Notes under the pieces: model-generated
What the model was told of the DNA's origin: nothing
Seen by the model: the letters and a program-made list of their open reading frames with translations, nothing else
The model's database searches: none
Translations under genes and position numbers: made by a program
Source of the DNA: Sphingobacterium sp.
GTDB lineage: Bacteria; Bacteroidota; Bacteroidia; Sphingobacteriales; Sphingobacteriaceae
Length of the DNA stretch: 64,000 bases
Assembly (NCBI GenBank): GCA_031286695.1
Contig: JAITTY010000002.1
Coordinates: forward strand, 186,001 to 250,000
Direction of reading: 5' to 3'
In this document: positions 18,142 through 26,737 of the stretch, in pieces
Layout of the letters: each line of letters begins with the position of its first letter
Position numbering within the stretch: position 1 is the first letter of the stretch

Positions 18142-18636
18142 ATGTTATTAGCAAGTGACGTTAAGGGTAATATTTGGACGGATGGTTTGGAACAGGATTC
18201 TGTAGAGCTGGATTTTTTAGAGCTCGAATGGTTCGATACCGAAAAACGTGTGATCCGCGGGTTCACTGTTCTGGGGCGAGAAATAGGATTCAAAAATCTA
18301 GGAGAGGAGTCCTTGTTTGATGGTGATATTCTGTTTGAAACAGAAGAGCTGCGTATTGTTGTCCGGATATTACCCTGTCCTTGCCTTGTTGTGCGACCTA
18401 AGAATGTGCTGGATATGGCTCGGATATGTCTTGAAATTGGCAATAAACACATTCCTGTTTTCATTAACGCAGCTCACGAAATCATTGCTGCATATGAAAA
18501 TCCACTATGGGAAACACTGGAGAGGGCAGGTTTCTCTCCGACTAGGGAGCTCCGGGTAATCGAAAGAACCCATACATTACGGATCCATCAGTATGCGGTG
18601 GCCCAAAATAAAATTACACTGGCAAAAGGGATGTAA
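18142..18636 (+). CDS. ureE: urease accessory nickel chaperone UreE
   Basis: 164 residues. N-terminal domain with LEWFDTEKRVIRGFTVLGREIGFKNL, then RILPCPCLVV and the conserved GNKHIPVF, whose histidine binds nickel at the UreE dimer interface. It lacks a long His-rich tail, having only a few scattered histidines near the end (HTLRIHQY). Delivers Ni2+ to the UreG-UreD-UreF complex. Lies 10 bases after ureC. A second UreE-like gene closes the operon (20970-21452) and shares the ILPCxC and GN(R/K)H(I/L)PV motifs. Confidence 0.9.
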   Translation: MLLASDVKGNIWTDGLEQDSVELDFLELEWFDTEKRVIRGFTVLGREIGFKNLGEESLFDGDILFETEELRIVVRILPCPCLVVRPKNVLDMARICLEIGNKHIPVFINAAHEIIAAYENPLWETLERAGFSPTRELRVIERTHTLRIHQYAVAQNKITLAKGM

Positions 18637-18652
18637 ATTAATAAAACTAGAT

Positions 18653-19339
18653 ATGAATCCATTGTTGACATTGATGCAAATCAATGATTCTGTATTTCCG
18701 ATTGGAGGTTTTACCCATTCCTATGGATTGGAAACTTATATTAATAAGGAGATTGTACATGATGCTAAAACAGCAAAAGAATATGCACAGACCTTATTGG
18801 AACATAGTTTCTATTATAACGACGCCGCTTTTTTCCATAAGGCTTGGCAGTTGTGTGAATCAAGGGCGACAAAAAAGAAGATAGCGGAACTTGATGCTTT
18901 GATTACGGCATTTAAAGCTCCCTATGAGATTAGGGATGCTAGCAAGAAATTAGGCATAAGGTTCTTAAAATTGACGGAAAAGTTAAAACCCGTCAAGCGT
19001 TGCTCGACCTATCTCAAGGCAATCAATACACAGGAGCTTCATGGTCATTATGCGATGGCATTTGCCATGTTTGCTCATGCACAGCAAATTAGTTACACAG
19101 ATGCACTGAGTGCTTTTTATTATAATTCATTGAATGGCATTATGACAAATTGTGCAAAACTAGTCCCTATTAGTCAAATGGATGCACAGCAAATTCTGTT
19201 TAAGCTGCAGCCTTTAATTAATAAACTGGTGGCTTTACAACCTGAATTGGATGATGACCTGATCGGAAATTGTTGTATTGCGCAAGATATTCGATGCATG
19301 CAACATGAGAAATTATATACAAGAATTTACATCTCTTAA
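18653..19339 (+). CDS. ureF: urease accessory protein UreF
   Basis: 228 residues from the ATG at 18653 (MNPLLTLMQINDSVFPIGGFTHSYGLE), the classic UreF start; an in-frame ATG at 18593 inside ureE would add 20 unrelated residues. All-helical accessory protein that recruits UreG to the apo-urease-UreD complex and gates nickel insertion. GFTHSYGLET near residues 20-29 and YYNSLNGIMTNCAKLVPISQ near residue 165 are the family hallmarks. Confidence 0.95.
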   Translation: MNPLLTLMQINDSVFPIGGFTHSYGLETYINKEIVHDAKTAKEYAQTLLEHSFYYNDAAFFHKAWQLCESRATKKKIAELDALITAFKAPYEIRDASKKLGIRFLKLTEKLKPVKRCSTYLKAINTQELHGHYAMAFAMFAHAQQISYTDALSAFYYNSLNGIMTNCAKLVPISQMDAQQILFKLQPLINKLVALQPELDDDLIGNCCIAQDIRCMQHEKLYTRIYIS

Positions 19340-19363
19340 AAATTAGAAAAGGAGAAATAAAAG

Positions 19364-19984
19364 ATGTCGAAGAGAAATTATGTGAAAATTGGTGTTGCAG
19401 GTCCTGTTGGATCTGGCAAAACTGCGCTCATTGAACGTTTGACACATTCAATGTCGGCAAATTATAGTATTTGTGTAGTTACGAATGATATATATACCCG
19501 GGAAGATGCGATGTACTTACAGCAGAACTCGGCTTTACCTGCGGAGCGGATTATTGGGGTTGAAACTGGCGGCTGCCCCCATACAGCTATTCGTGAAGAT
19601 GCTTCGATGAATATTGAAGCAGTCGAAGAACTGGCTCATCGTTTTGAAGATGTAGAGCTAATTTTTGTTGAAAGTGGCGGTGATAATCTGACAGCAACTT
19701 TCAGCCCTGATCTAGCAGATTTGACCATCTTCGTTCTTGATGTCGCTGAAGGTGAAAAAATGCCACGTAAAGGAGGGCCTGGCATTACACGTTCAGATCT
19801 ATTGCTGATCAATAAGATTGATCTTGCGCCCTATGTACATGCTGATCTGGAAGTGATGCGTCAGGATACAATTCGCATGCGTGGTGAACGGCCATTTATT
19901 TTTACAAATCTAATGACACTCGAAGGCCTGGAAGACGTGAAAACATGGATCAAAAAATATGCTCTGTTGGAGCCGGTAGGTTAA
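19364..19984 (+). CDS. ureG: urease accessory GTPase UreG
   Basis: 206 residues, typical length. P-loop GPVGSGKT near 12-19, [10 protein letters not shown], the nickel-binding Cys-Pro-His in [30 protein letters not shown] and NKIDLAPYV as guanine specificity motif. GTP hydrolysis by UreG drives nickel loading of UreC. A Shine-Dalgarno-like AAAGGAG lies about 9 bases before the ATG, which is unusual for this phylum. Confidence 0.97.
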   Translation: MSKRNYVKIGVAGPVGSGKTALIERLTHSMSANYSICVVTNDIYTREDAMYLQQNSALPAERIIGVETGGCPHTAIREDASMNIEAVEELAHRFEDVELIFVESGGDNLTATFSPDLADLTIFVLDVAEGEKMPRKGGPGITRSDLLLINKIDLAPYVHADLEVMRQDTIRMRGERPFIFTNLMTLEGLEDVKTWIKKYALLEPVG

Positions 19985-19996
19985 AAATTAGCGTAT

Positions 19997-20977
19997 ATGG
20001 ATAGTAAAATTGTATTAAATGTCGCCCGGGAAGAAGGTAGAAGCAGATTGAAAGAAAGTTATCATAATGCTCCCTATAAATTGACGCATTATGGGGCGGC
20101 CGGGTTGACAGATCATTTGGAAATGATCATTATGAGCGCATCTCCAGGGATCATGGATACCGATTACCTACATATTGATGTTCATGTGAAAGAGGAAGCA
20201 CATTTGAAGCTTTTCACACAGTCATTCAATAAGCTACATCCCATGAAAACCGGAGCGGGACAGCATACGGATGTACATGTTAACGCAGGAGGCGTGTTTC
20301 ATTACATTCCACATCCTGTAACGCCGTTTAAAGATTCCATTTTCAAAGCCAGCAATCACATTCATTTGGCAGAGGATGCGGTTTTGATGTGGGGTGATAT
20401 TATCAGTGTAGGGAGAATTCACATGAAAGAAGCTTTTGAATTTAATAGGCTGCATACACAAACGAAGATTTTTAGAAATGGTAAGCTGTCATTTATTGAT
20501 AATCAGCTAATGAGCCCTAAAAGTCAACCGATCCAAAAAATGTTATTTTTTGAAGGTTATACCCATCAGGCGACATTTTTATTTTCTGCACTTTTTGCGC
20601 AAGAACTCAAACAGGAGCTTGATGAGATCTTAACAGTCGAATATAACGATATCTCTTATGGATTTACGCAGGCATCGACAGATGTGGTTATTCTGCGTGC
20701 ATTGGGGACCGATGGCGAGCTATTATACGACTTCTTACATATGCTAGGACAGTTGTGCTGGGATTTTACGCAGCATAAGCTTTCTGAAAAGAAAGAAAAT
20801 AGCATGGTAAGGTCAATAGAGAAGGAGAAGGAGAAGGAGAAGGAGAAGGAGAAGGAGAAGGAGAAGGAGAAGGAGAAGGAGAAGGAGAAGGAGCTTGTTG
20901 AGGATAAGAAGTCTGTTCGAAAAAGTAGTAGAAAAGTTGTTGAAACAGGGGCGATAGAAGGGGTTAAGTATGCATAA
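19997..20977 (+). CDS. ureD: urease accessory protein UreD (UreH) with Glu-Lys repeat tail
   Basis: 326 residues. The first 270 are a normal UreD (AREEGRSRLKESYHNAPYKL, ASPGIMDTDYLHIDVHVKEEAHLKLFTQSFNKLH, LMWGDIISVGR). UreD binds apo-urease and forms the nickel tunnel with UreF. The last about 55 residues are atypical: twelve perfect EK pairs encoded by (GAGAAG)12, then a basic stretch (KKSVRKSSRK). Usual UreD proteins stop near residue 280. The tail may form a charged single helix; its function is unknown. The gene overlaps the following UreE-like gene by 8 bases. Confidence 0.93.
   Translation: MDSKIVLNVAREEGRSRLKESYHNAPYKLTHYGAAGLTDHLEMIIMSASPGIMDTDYLHIDVHVKEEAHLKLFTQSFNKLHPMKTGAGQHTDVHVNAGGVFHYIPHPVTPFKDSIFKASNHIHLAEDAVLMWGDIISVGRIHMKEAFEFNRLHTQTKIFRNGKLSFIDNQLMSPKSQPIQKMLFFEGYTHQATFLFSALFAQELKQELDEILTVEYNDISYGFTQASTDVVILRALGTDGELLYDFLHMLGQLCWDFTQHKLSEKKENSMVRSIEKEKEKEKEKEKEKEKEKEKEKEKELVEDKKSVRKSSRKVVETGAIEGVKYA
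20819..20893 (+). repeat. hexanucleotide microsatellite (GAGAAG)12 in ureD
   Basis: Twelve perfect tandem copies of GAGAAG plus GAG inside the 3' end of ureD. Unit length is a multiple of three, so copy-number change would lengthen or shorten the Glu-Lys tail without breaking the frame. The purine-only strand could also form unusual DNA or stall polymerase. Confidence 0.95.
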
Positions 20978-21452
20978 GAATGGGATATTCAATGAGATCG
21001 TAATTGATGTCATCCCTGATTTTGATGATGTTAAATTGGGCCGTGACTCCGATATTCTGGATATTTCCTATTATGAAGTCAATAAGCGGGTCATTCAGCG
21101 AAAAACAAGAAGAGGGAATATTGTCCGGATACAACGAGATGAAGGCAATGCATTGCGTTCTGGTCAATGTATTTATCATCAGGGAGACCTTTTTATCCAG
21201 GTGAATATTTTACCCTGTCTTTGTGTACTGCTCGATAGTCAAAACCTATCGGTTGTAGGAGAATTTTGTTTTGATGTGGGGAATCGACATTTACCTGTTT
21301 ATTTAAAAGCAGATGGACGATTTGCAGTTTCTTATGACGGGCGACTCTATCAGGCACTGAAAGAAAAGTATACCGGTTCAATCGCATTGGAAAATACTAT
21401 TTTAGAACCAGATGAGCAGATCACCTACATCCGTAGGCCAATCCTTGAATGA
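20970..21452 (+). CDS. second UreE-like urease accessory protein
   Basis: 160 residues. The segment VNILPCLCVLLDSQNLSVVGE and FDVGNRHLPVYL align motif for motif with UreE of the same operon (RILPCPCLVV, EIGNKHIPVF), and the N-terminal half has the same YYEVNKRVIQRKT-type strand pattern. The nickel-binding histidine of GNRHLP is kept. Starts 8 bases inside ureD, so it is translationally coupled and clearly part of the urease unit. Probably a diverged second nickel chaperone or a partner that forms a UreE heterodimer. The N-terminal region is quite different, which argues against a recent duplication. Confidence 0.85.
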   Translation: MHKNGIFNEIVIDVIPDFDDVKLGRDSDILDISYYEVNKRVIQRKTRRGNIVRIQRDEGNALRSGQCIYHQGDLFIQVNILPCLCVLLDSQNLSVVGEFCFDVGNRHLPVYLKADGRFAVSYDGRLYQALKEKYTGSIALENTILEPDEQITYIRRPILE

Positions 21453-21494
21453 TCGAATGCTTGGATTAGGTAAAAATTATGCATTTTTGCCTTT

Positions 21495-22544
21495 ATGATA
21501 TTTAGTGAGGAACTGCAAGCATGGTATCAGCAACATAAGCGAGATCTTCCATGGAGAGAAACAAAAGATCCCTATAAAATATGGCTTTCTGAAATTATTC
21601 TGCAACAGACTCGCGTTGAGCAGGGCTTACCCTACTATTTACGTTTTGTGGAGCGATTTAAGACTGTTGTTGATTTTGCGAATGCGGCGGAAGATGATAT
21701 TCTTCATCTTTGGCAGGGCCTGGGGTATTATTCTCGGGGTAGAAATATGCACAAAGCTGCTAAAATTGTTCGTGACCAATATAATGGGGTTTTTCCCATA
21801 GATTACAAGACTTTAATAACTCTTCCTGGTATAGGGGAATATACAGCTGCTGCGATATCTTCTTTTTCTAATAATGAAGCTCAGGCGGTTTTAGATGGAA
21901 ATGTATTTCGTGTGCTTTCTCGATATTATGGTATTGAAACCCCAATAAATTCTACTGAAGGCAAGAAAATATTTACAGCTATAGCTAAAGAAAATCTCGA
22001 TCAAGTACATCCTGCATTATATAATCAGGCGATTATGGATTTTGGGGCTATCCACTGCAAGCCCAAGCAACCCCTGTGTGAGGTCTGTATGTTTCGTCCG
22101 TTCTGTTATGCTGCGCTGAAAGGAGAAGTGGATAAATTGCCTGTTAAACTTAAAGGGAAGGCAAGTAGAGACCGGTATTTCAATTACTTTATTCTTAAAG
22201 AAGATGATCAAGTTTTGATGTCCAAACGTGGAGAAGGAGATGTGTGGCAGAATTTATATGAGTTTCCATTATTGGAATCAAAACATTCGATGACAATTCC
22301 GGAGTTTCTTGAAGATGAGGATTTTATTCGATACTTTGGGGCCAATGTTAATTTACGGGTATTACAGACTCAGACAAAACATGTTTTGAGCCATCAGAAT
22401 ATCTACGCGACCTTTTTTGAAGTGCGGTTAGAAGGCGATCTAATTCAAAAAAAATCCAATTGGGATTATGTATTTTTAAAAGATTTAGATAAATTAGCTA
22501 AACACAAGTTGATCTTTGCCTTTTTGGAAAGATCAAATTTTTAA
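21495..22544 (+). CDS. mutY: A/G-specific adenine glycosylase MutY
   Basis: 349 residues. Contains WRETKDPYKIWLSEIILQQTRVEQ, the helix-hairpin-helix LPGIGEYTAAAISSF, the catalytic aspartate in VLDGNVFRVLSR and the iron-sulfur cysteines CKPKQPLCEVCMFRPFC (C-x6-C-x2-C-x5-C). The C-terminal part (about 225-349) is the NUDIX-like domain that recognises 8-oxoG. Removes adenine mispaired with 8-oxoguanine. A near-consensus -7 box (CATTTTTG, 21482-21489) ends 5 bases before the ATG. Confidence 0.96.
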   Translation: MIFSEELQAWYQQHKRDLPWRETKDPYKIWLSEIILQQTRVEQGLPYYLRFVERFKTVVDFANAAEDDILHLWQGLGYYSRGRNMHKAAKIVRDQYNGVFPIDYKTLITLPGIGEYTAAAISSFSNNEAQAVLDGNVFRVLSRYYGIETPINSTEGKKIFTAIAKENLDQVHPALYNQAIMDFGAIHCKPKQPLCEVCMFRPFCYAALKGEVDKLPVKLKGKASRDRYFNYFILKEDDQVLMSKRGEGDVWQNLYEFPLLESKHSMTIPEFLEDEDFIRYFGANVNLRVLQTQTKHVLSHQNIYATFFEVRLEGDLIQKKSNWDYVFLKDLDKLAKHKLIFAFLERSNF

Positions 22545-22563
22545 CCATTTATGCTTTTAAATT

Positions 22564-23022
22564 ATGTCAGGAGTTAACAAAGTCATTTTAGTGGGCCATC
22601 TTGGGAAAGATCCCGAAATTCGCTATTTAGAAGGTAATGTCTCTGTTGCCAGTTTTCCATTAGCTACATCAGAAACGTATAACAAGGACGGGAAAAGAGT
22701 AGAACAAACCGAATGGCACAATATTGTGATGTGGCGAGGTTTGGCAGACGTGGCGGTAAAGTATCTAACAAAGGGGAAGTTAGTTTACATCGAAGGCCGA
22801 TTACGGACGCGTACTTATGAGGATAAGGAAGGTATTAGACGTTACGCTACGGAGGTTGTTGCTGAAACCTTTACGCTTTTGGGAAGAAAATCGGACTTTG
22901 AGCCAAATGGTGGTGTAAGTGCTGCTAATACTGGAAATACACAAGCACAGAAAGTCGAAGACAAAGAAGTGGAAGTTGATTTTACTGAGAATGATCAAGA
23001 GGATAATCCATTGCCATTTTAA
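22564..23022 (+). CDS. ssb: single-stranded DNA-binding protein
   Basis: 152 residues. OB-fold start SGVNKVILVGHLGKDPEIRYLEGN, EWHNIVMWRGLADVAVKYLTKGKLVYIEGRLRTR and a disordered tail ending in the acidic tip EDNPLPF that binds partner proteins. Coats single-stranded DNA in replication and repair. 19 bases downstream of mutY and likely co-transcribed. Confidence 0.96.
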   Translation: MSGVNKVILVGHLGKDPEIRYLEGNVSVASFPLATSETYNKDGKRVEQTEWHNIVMWRGLADVAVKYLTKGKLVYIEGRLRTRTYEDKEGIRRYATEVVAETFTLLGRKSDFEPNGGVSAANTGNTQAQKVEDKEVEVDFTENDQEDNPLPF

Positions 23023-23085
23023 GTTGAAGAATTTGTGATTATGTAAAAACTTTACTTTTCAAAATAAAGACATTAATAAATTTAG

Positions 23086-23112
23086 GAGCAGACACATCAG
23101 TCTGCTCTTTTA
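23086..23112 (+). terminator. terminator after ssb
   Basis: GAGCAGAC (23086-23093) pairs with GTCTGCTC (23100-23107) around a 6-base loop and is followed by TTTTACTTT. Confidence 0.75.
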
Positions 23113-23186
23113 CTTTATTTACATCTTTGTGTTTTTTCGTGATCGTCAGCCGAATGGCAAAATTTTTTTTTGGCAGAAATTTTGGC

Positions 23187-23194
23187 TATGTTTG
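23187..23194 (+). promoter_or_regulatory. -7 promoter box (TATGTTTG) of pheS
   Basis: Perfect TAnnTTTG, 8 bases before the ATG at 23203. It supports that ATG over the in-frame TTG at 23170, which lies upstream of the predicted transcription start. Confidence 0.5.
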
Positions 23195-23202
23195 CTCTAA
23201 TT

Positions 23203-24243
23203 ATGTTGCAAGATAGAATTACGCAGTATACTGAAGAAATTAAGGCATTTGTACCCTCTTCTTCAGCCGATGTAGAAAATTTCAGATTGAAGTTTTTGGT
23301 TTCCAAAGGGATTGTGAAAAATCTTTTTGATGAATTCAAAACCGTTACGCCTGATGAGAAACGTACTTTAGGAAAGGTGTTGAATGAATTTAAGCAGTTG
23401 GCGGAAAATACATTCAAAGAAGCCCAAGAGAAGTTTGGGTCAGGGGAAAAGCAAAAATCTCAAGAATTGGATAGTGATTTAACACTGCCTGGTCAGGGAT
23501 TTCAGTTGGGATCTAGACATCCAATTTCTTTGGTTCGTAAAGAAATCGTTGAAATTTTTAAAAAATTGGGTTTCATTGTTGCGGAAGGTCCCGAAATTGA
23601 GGATGATTGGCATAATTTCTCGGCGCTGAATTTTCCGCCGGAGCATCCTGCGCGTGATATGCAAGATACCTTCTTTATCAAAAAACAGGAAGGTAATGAT
23701 ATTACACTAAGAACGCATACGTCTTCGGTTCAAGTGCGTCTGATGGAAGCGGGTAAACCGCCATTCCGCGCAATTATGCCCGGACGCGTGTATAGAAATG
23801 AAGCGATCTCAGCACGTGCACACTGCTTCTTTCATCAGGTAGAAGGTTTATATGTAGACGAAAATGTTTCTTTTGCTGATTTGAAACAGACTTTGTATCA
23901 TTTTGTTCAGGAAATGTACGGAGAAGGTACTAAAGTACGTTTCCGTCCTTCATATTTTCCATTTACAGAGCCTTCGGCCGAAATGGATATCTCTTGTACA
24001 ATCTGTAAAGGTGCTGGATGCAACCTTTGTAAATACTCTGGTTGGGTAGAAATTCTAGGTTGTGGTATGGTTGATCCGAATGTACTTGAAAATTGTGGTA
24101 TCGATAGTAAAAAATACTCCGGTTTTGCTTTCGGTATGGGGATTGAGCGGATCACAAACCTTAAATATGTGATTAAAGATTTACGTCTTTTCTCTGAAAA
24201 TGATACACGTTTCTTGTCTCAATTTGAGACGGAATTAATATAA
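23203..24243 (+). CDS. pheS: phenylalanine--tRNA ligase alpha subunit
   Basis: 346 residues from the ATG at 23203 (MLQDRITQYTEEIKAF), consistent with family length. An N-terminal coiled-coil arm (about 1-95) is followed by the class II synthetase core: motif 2-type RVYRNEAISARAHCFFHQVEGLYV and motif 3 GFAFGMGIERI. Four cysteines in CTICKGAGCNLC form the zinc-like knuckle common in bacterial PheS. Charges tRNA-Phe together with PheT, which is not in this window. Confidence 0.96.
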   Translation: MLQDRITQYTEEIKAFVPSSSADVENFRLKFLVSKGIVKNLFDEFKTVTPDEKRTLGKVLNEFKQLAENTFKEAQEKFGSGEKQKSQELDSDLTLPGQGFQLGSRHPISLVRKEIVEIFKKLGFIVAEGPEIEDDWHNFSALNFPPEHPARDMQDTFFIKKQEGNDITLRTHTSSVQVRLMEAGKPPFRAIMPGRVYRNEAISARAHCFFHQVEGLYVDENVSFADLKQTLYHFVQEMYGEGTKVRFRPSYFPFTEPSAEMDISCTICKGAGCNLCKYSGWVEILGCGMVDPNVLENCGIDSKKYSGFAFGMGIERITNLKYVIKDLRLFSENDTRFLSQFETELI

Positions 24244-24265
24244 ATTAATATTCGTAAAGGTTATG

Positions 24266-24318
24266 GCATCACATTATTCTTCTCTATAACAAGGTAAGAG
24301 AACAATGTGATGCTTTTT
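24266..24318 (+). terminator. terminator after pheS
   Basis: GCATCACATT (24266-24275) pairs with AATGTGATGC (24304-24313), with further pairing inside the loop, and is followed by TTTTT. Confidence 0.75.
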
Positions 24319-24368
24319 AGTCTTTATTCTTTTTAGCTGACATTCAACATTCGTACTATCTAAAGTAT

Positions 24369-24944
24369 ATGGAACCAGATTACATCATTGAATCCATAAA
24401 AAGAACAGCACGTGAGCTCTTTCGTCAAAACGGCTATCATAAAACCAGTGTGAATACATTGGCAAAAAAAGCTAAGATTGCGAAAGCGACTGTGTATAAG
24501 TATTTTGATAGTAAGGAAATGATTTTGCATGCTATTTTAATGGATTATCTTCGAGCTAGTCTGCAGGATATTTTGAAAACGACAAAATATGAAGATGATA
24601 TGGCTTCCTTTTTAGCATCTACTATTCTACGGGTAAGCAGGCTGACTTATACTGCGTGCAATGAGTTGATTGGCTGGGAGTTTATCCGGGAATCCGCAAA
24701 TGCGCAGGAATATTTAAAAACACTTTCTGAAGATTTAGAATTTCTATTGCTAAGTACCTTTATTCAGAATGAAAAAATTAATGAAGCTGTCAGTGAAGAA
24801 AAATTGACTTTTTTGATCAAGTCAAGTAAAAGTATTGTGTTTTCTTTTGCTTTTACTGCAGTTTCTGATGCGGATGTACGCAAAAATTTTATTTCCTTTC
24901 AGAAGGAAATTCTGCCCTATCTCGTTCAGGCAACAGTCCAGTAA
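24369..24944 (+). CDS. TetR/AcrR-family transcriptional regulator
   Basis: 191 residues. The N-terminal helix-turn-helix spans about 26-46 (TSVNTLAKKAKIAKATVYKYFDSKE), a standard TetR DNA-binding domain; the all-helical C-terminus would bind an unknown ligand. It has no adjacent efflux or enzyme gene, so its target is unclear. It sits between two terminator-like or palindromic regions as a single-gene unit. Confidence 0.9.
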   Translation: MEPDYIIESIKRTARELFRQNGYHKTSVNTLAKKAKIAKATVYKYFDSKEMILHAILMDYLRASLQDILKTTKYEDDMASFLASTILRVSRLTYTACNELIGWEFIRESANAQEYLKTLSEDLEFLLLSTFIQNEKINEAVSEEKLTFLIKSSKSIVFSFAFTAVSDADVRKNFISFQKEILPYLVQATVQ

Positions 24945-24998
24945 GGTTGTTGTTTTAATATTCTTTTGTGATACATTGTTTACTGTTTTCGTATTGTA

Positions 24999-25145
24999 TT
25001 CGTACCTGCTTCGGACAGCCTTCGGAACTGATTGAATAAGTGATAATTGTTGAATGAATCTTGACCAGGTTTTTCCTGTTCAGAGTCTATACAAAGTCTG
25101 TTCGGGGGCTGGTCAGTGTCTGTTGTCGTCCGAAGGTGGTACGAA
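24999..25145. repeat. nested palindromic intergenic element, about 147 bp
   Basis: TTCGTACCTGCTTCGGAC (24999-25016) matches the inverse of 25128-25145 at 16 of 18 positions. Inside it a second pair (TGACCAG near 25062 and CTGGTCA near 25109) is nested the same way. No open reading frame covers it, and no transposase is nearby. It fills most of the 380-base gap between the TetR gene and rlmD; the remainder holds only the rlmD -7 box. Confidence 0.5.
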
Positions 25146-25309
25146 CAAGGTCCGAATCTGACCCCAGTGTTCTATTCGCTTGAGACTTATAATAAGGTCA
25201 CTAATAAGAAAATAGGTTTTGCACTTGATCCTTTATGAGTCTGTCCCGTAATCGTTGAGAATCAATGGCTATAAATAATTTATGCAGATGAAAAATCGGT
25301 ATAAATTTG

Positions 25310-25317
25310 TATTTTTG
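25310..25317 (+). promoter_or_regulatory. -7 promoter box (TATTTTTG) of rlmD
   Basis: Perfect TAnnTTTG ending 6 bases before the ATG at 25324; it argues against the in-frame ATG at 25282. Confidence 0.5.
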
Positions 25318-25323
25318 CGAGCT

Positions 25324-26733
25324 ATGAGTAGAAGAATTCCGCAAGAGAAAAAGTTCTTGAAAGATATTGCCATCATTGATATCGCCGAAGAGGGTAGAGG
25401 TGTTGGAAAAACCGACGATTTGGTTTTGTTTGTAGAAAAAGCTGTTCCCGGTGATGTTGTTGACGTGGAGCTTATGCGCAAGAAGAAGAATTTTGCGGAA
25501 GCTCGTATCACCAGTTTAAATGAAGCCTCTTCTTATCGAGTAGATCCTTTTTGTGAACATTTTGGTGTTTGTGGTGGATGTAAGTGGCAGCATATGACTT
25601 ACGATGCACAATTAAAATTTAAGCAACAATCGGTTGACAATGCATTGTCGCGTATCGGAAAAGTGGATACTTCTTCGATGGAAGAGATCTTGGGCTCAAC
25701 TCAGACGGAATACTATAGAAATAAGTTGGAATATACGTTCTCCAATAAAAAATGGTTGACATCTGTAGATGAGGATGCATCGACGTTGGAAATGAATGCG
25801 CTGGGCTTTCATGTGCCAGGACGTTTTGATAAAATTTTGGATATTGATCACTGTTTTCTGCAGGAAGATCCTTCAAATGAAGTTCGCAATACCATTCGTG
25901 ATTTTGCGCTTAGCCAAGGTATGACTTTCTACGATTTACGTGAACACAGCGGTGTATTACGAAACTTGATTATTCGCATTTCTTCAACCGGGGAAATGAT
26001 GGTAATTGTGGTGTTTGCTTATCCAGAAGAAGGACAGGTTGAATTGTTGATGGATTTTGTTAAGGAAAAGTTTCCACAAGTTGCTTCCTTATTGTACATT
26101 ATAAATCAGAAACGTAATGATACCATCTTTGATCAGGATATTCATGTATATGCCGGTCGTGATTTTATTTACGAGGAGATGGAGGGGCTGCGTTACAAAG
26201 TAGGGCCTAAGTCGTTCTATCAAACAAACTCTGCACAAGCGTATGAACTGTATAAGATCACACGTGATTTTGCGGATCTGAAAGGTGATGAATTAGTTTA
26301 TGATCTATATACTGGTGCAGGTACGATTGCAAATTTTGTGGCAAAGAAAGCGAAAGAAGTTGTTGGTGTAGAATATGTTCCTACTGCTATTGAAGATGCA
26401 AAAGTCAACTCATCCATCAACAATATTAATAATACAAAATTCTATGCTGGCGATATGAAAGATGTGTTGACACCAGATTTTATCGCTGAACATGGTAAAC
26501 CGGATGTCGTGATTACAGATCCTCCACGTGCGGGAATGCATGCTGATGTGGTAGCTCGTTTGTTGGAAATGGAATCGCCGCGCATTGTTTATGTCAGCTG
26601 TAATGCTGCTACACAGGCAAGAGATCTCGTGTTATTAGGTGAGAAATATGAGGTGAAACGTATCAAGCCAGTAGATATGTTTCCACATACGCAACATGTT
26701 GAAAATGTTGTTCTGTTAGAAATAAGGAAGTAA
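25324..26733 (+). CDS. rlmD: 23S rRNA (uracil-5-)-methyltransferase RlmD / TrmA family
   Basis: 469 residues from the ATG at 25324 (MSRRIPQEKKFLKD). N-terminal TRAM domain (about 10-65), then CEHFGVCGGCKWQHM with cysteines 77, 83 and 86 of the 4Fe-4S cluster and a fourth near 173 (HCFLQE). SAM-binding part YDLYTGAGTIANFVA, then DPPRAG and the catalytic cysteine in YVSCNAATQARDL. Methylates a uracil in 23S rRNA; the exact base (RlmD versus RlmCD type) is not certain. Followed 4 bases later by a small conserved gene. Confidence 0.9.
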   Translation: MSRRIPQEKKFLKDIAIIDIAEEGRGVGKTDDLVLFVEKAVPGDVVDVELMRKKKNFAEARITSLNEASSYRVDPFCEHFGVCGGCKWQHMTYDAQLKFKQQSVDNALSRIGKVDTSSMEEILGSTQTEYYRNKLEYTFSNKKWLTSVDEDASTLEMNALGFHVPGRFDKILDIDHCFLQEDPSNEVRNTIRDFALSQGMTFYDLREHSGVLRNLIIRISSTGEMMVIVVFAYPEEGQVELLMDFVKEKFPQVASLLYIINQKRNDTIFDQDIHVYAGRDFIYEEMEGLRYKVGPKSFYQTNSAQAYELYKITRDFADLKGDELVYDLYTGAGTIANFVAKKAKEVVGVEYVPTAIEDAKVNSSINNINNTKFYAGDMKDVLTPDFIAEHGKPDVVITDPPRAGMHADVVARLLEMESPRIVYVSCNAATQARDLVLLGEKYEVKRIKPVDMFPHTQHVENVVLLEIRK

Positions 26734-26737
26734 AATT

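Noticed and set aside
20819..20893. Phase-variation switch in ureD
   Set aside because: Unit length is six, so slippage keeps the frame and cannot turn the gene off; only length variation is possible.
20813..21013. Minus-strand frame with a poly-leucine run
   Set aside because: Direct consequence of reading (GAGAAG)12 on the other strand (CTT/CTC leucines).
23170..23202. TTG start for pheS
   Set aside because: It lies upstream of the -7 box and would add 11 residues not seen in PheS proteins.
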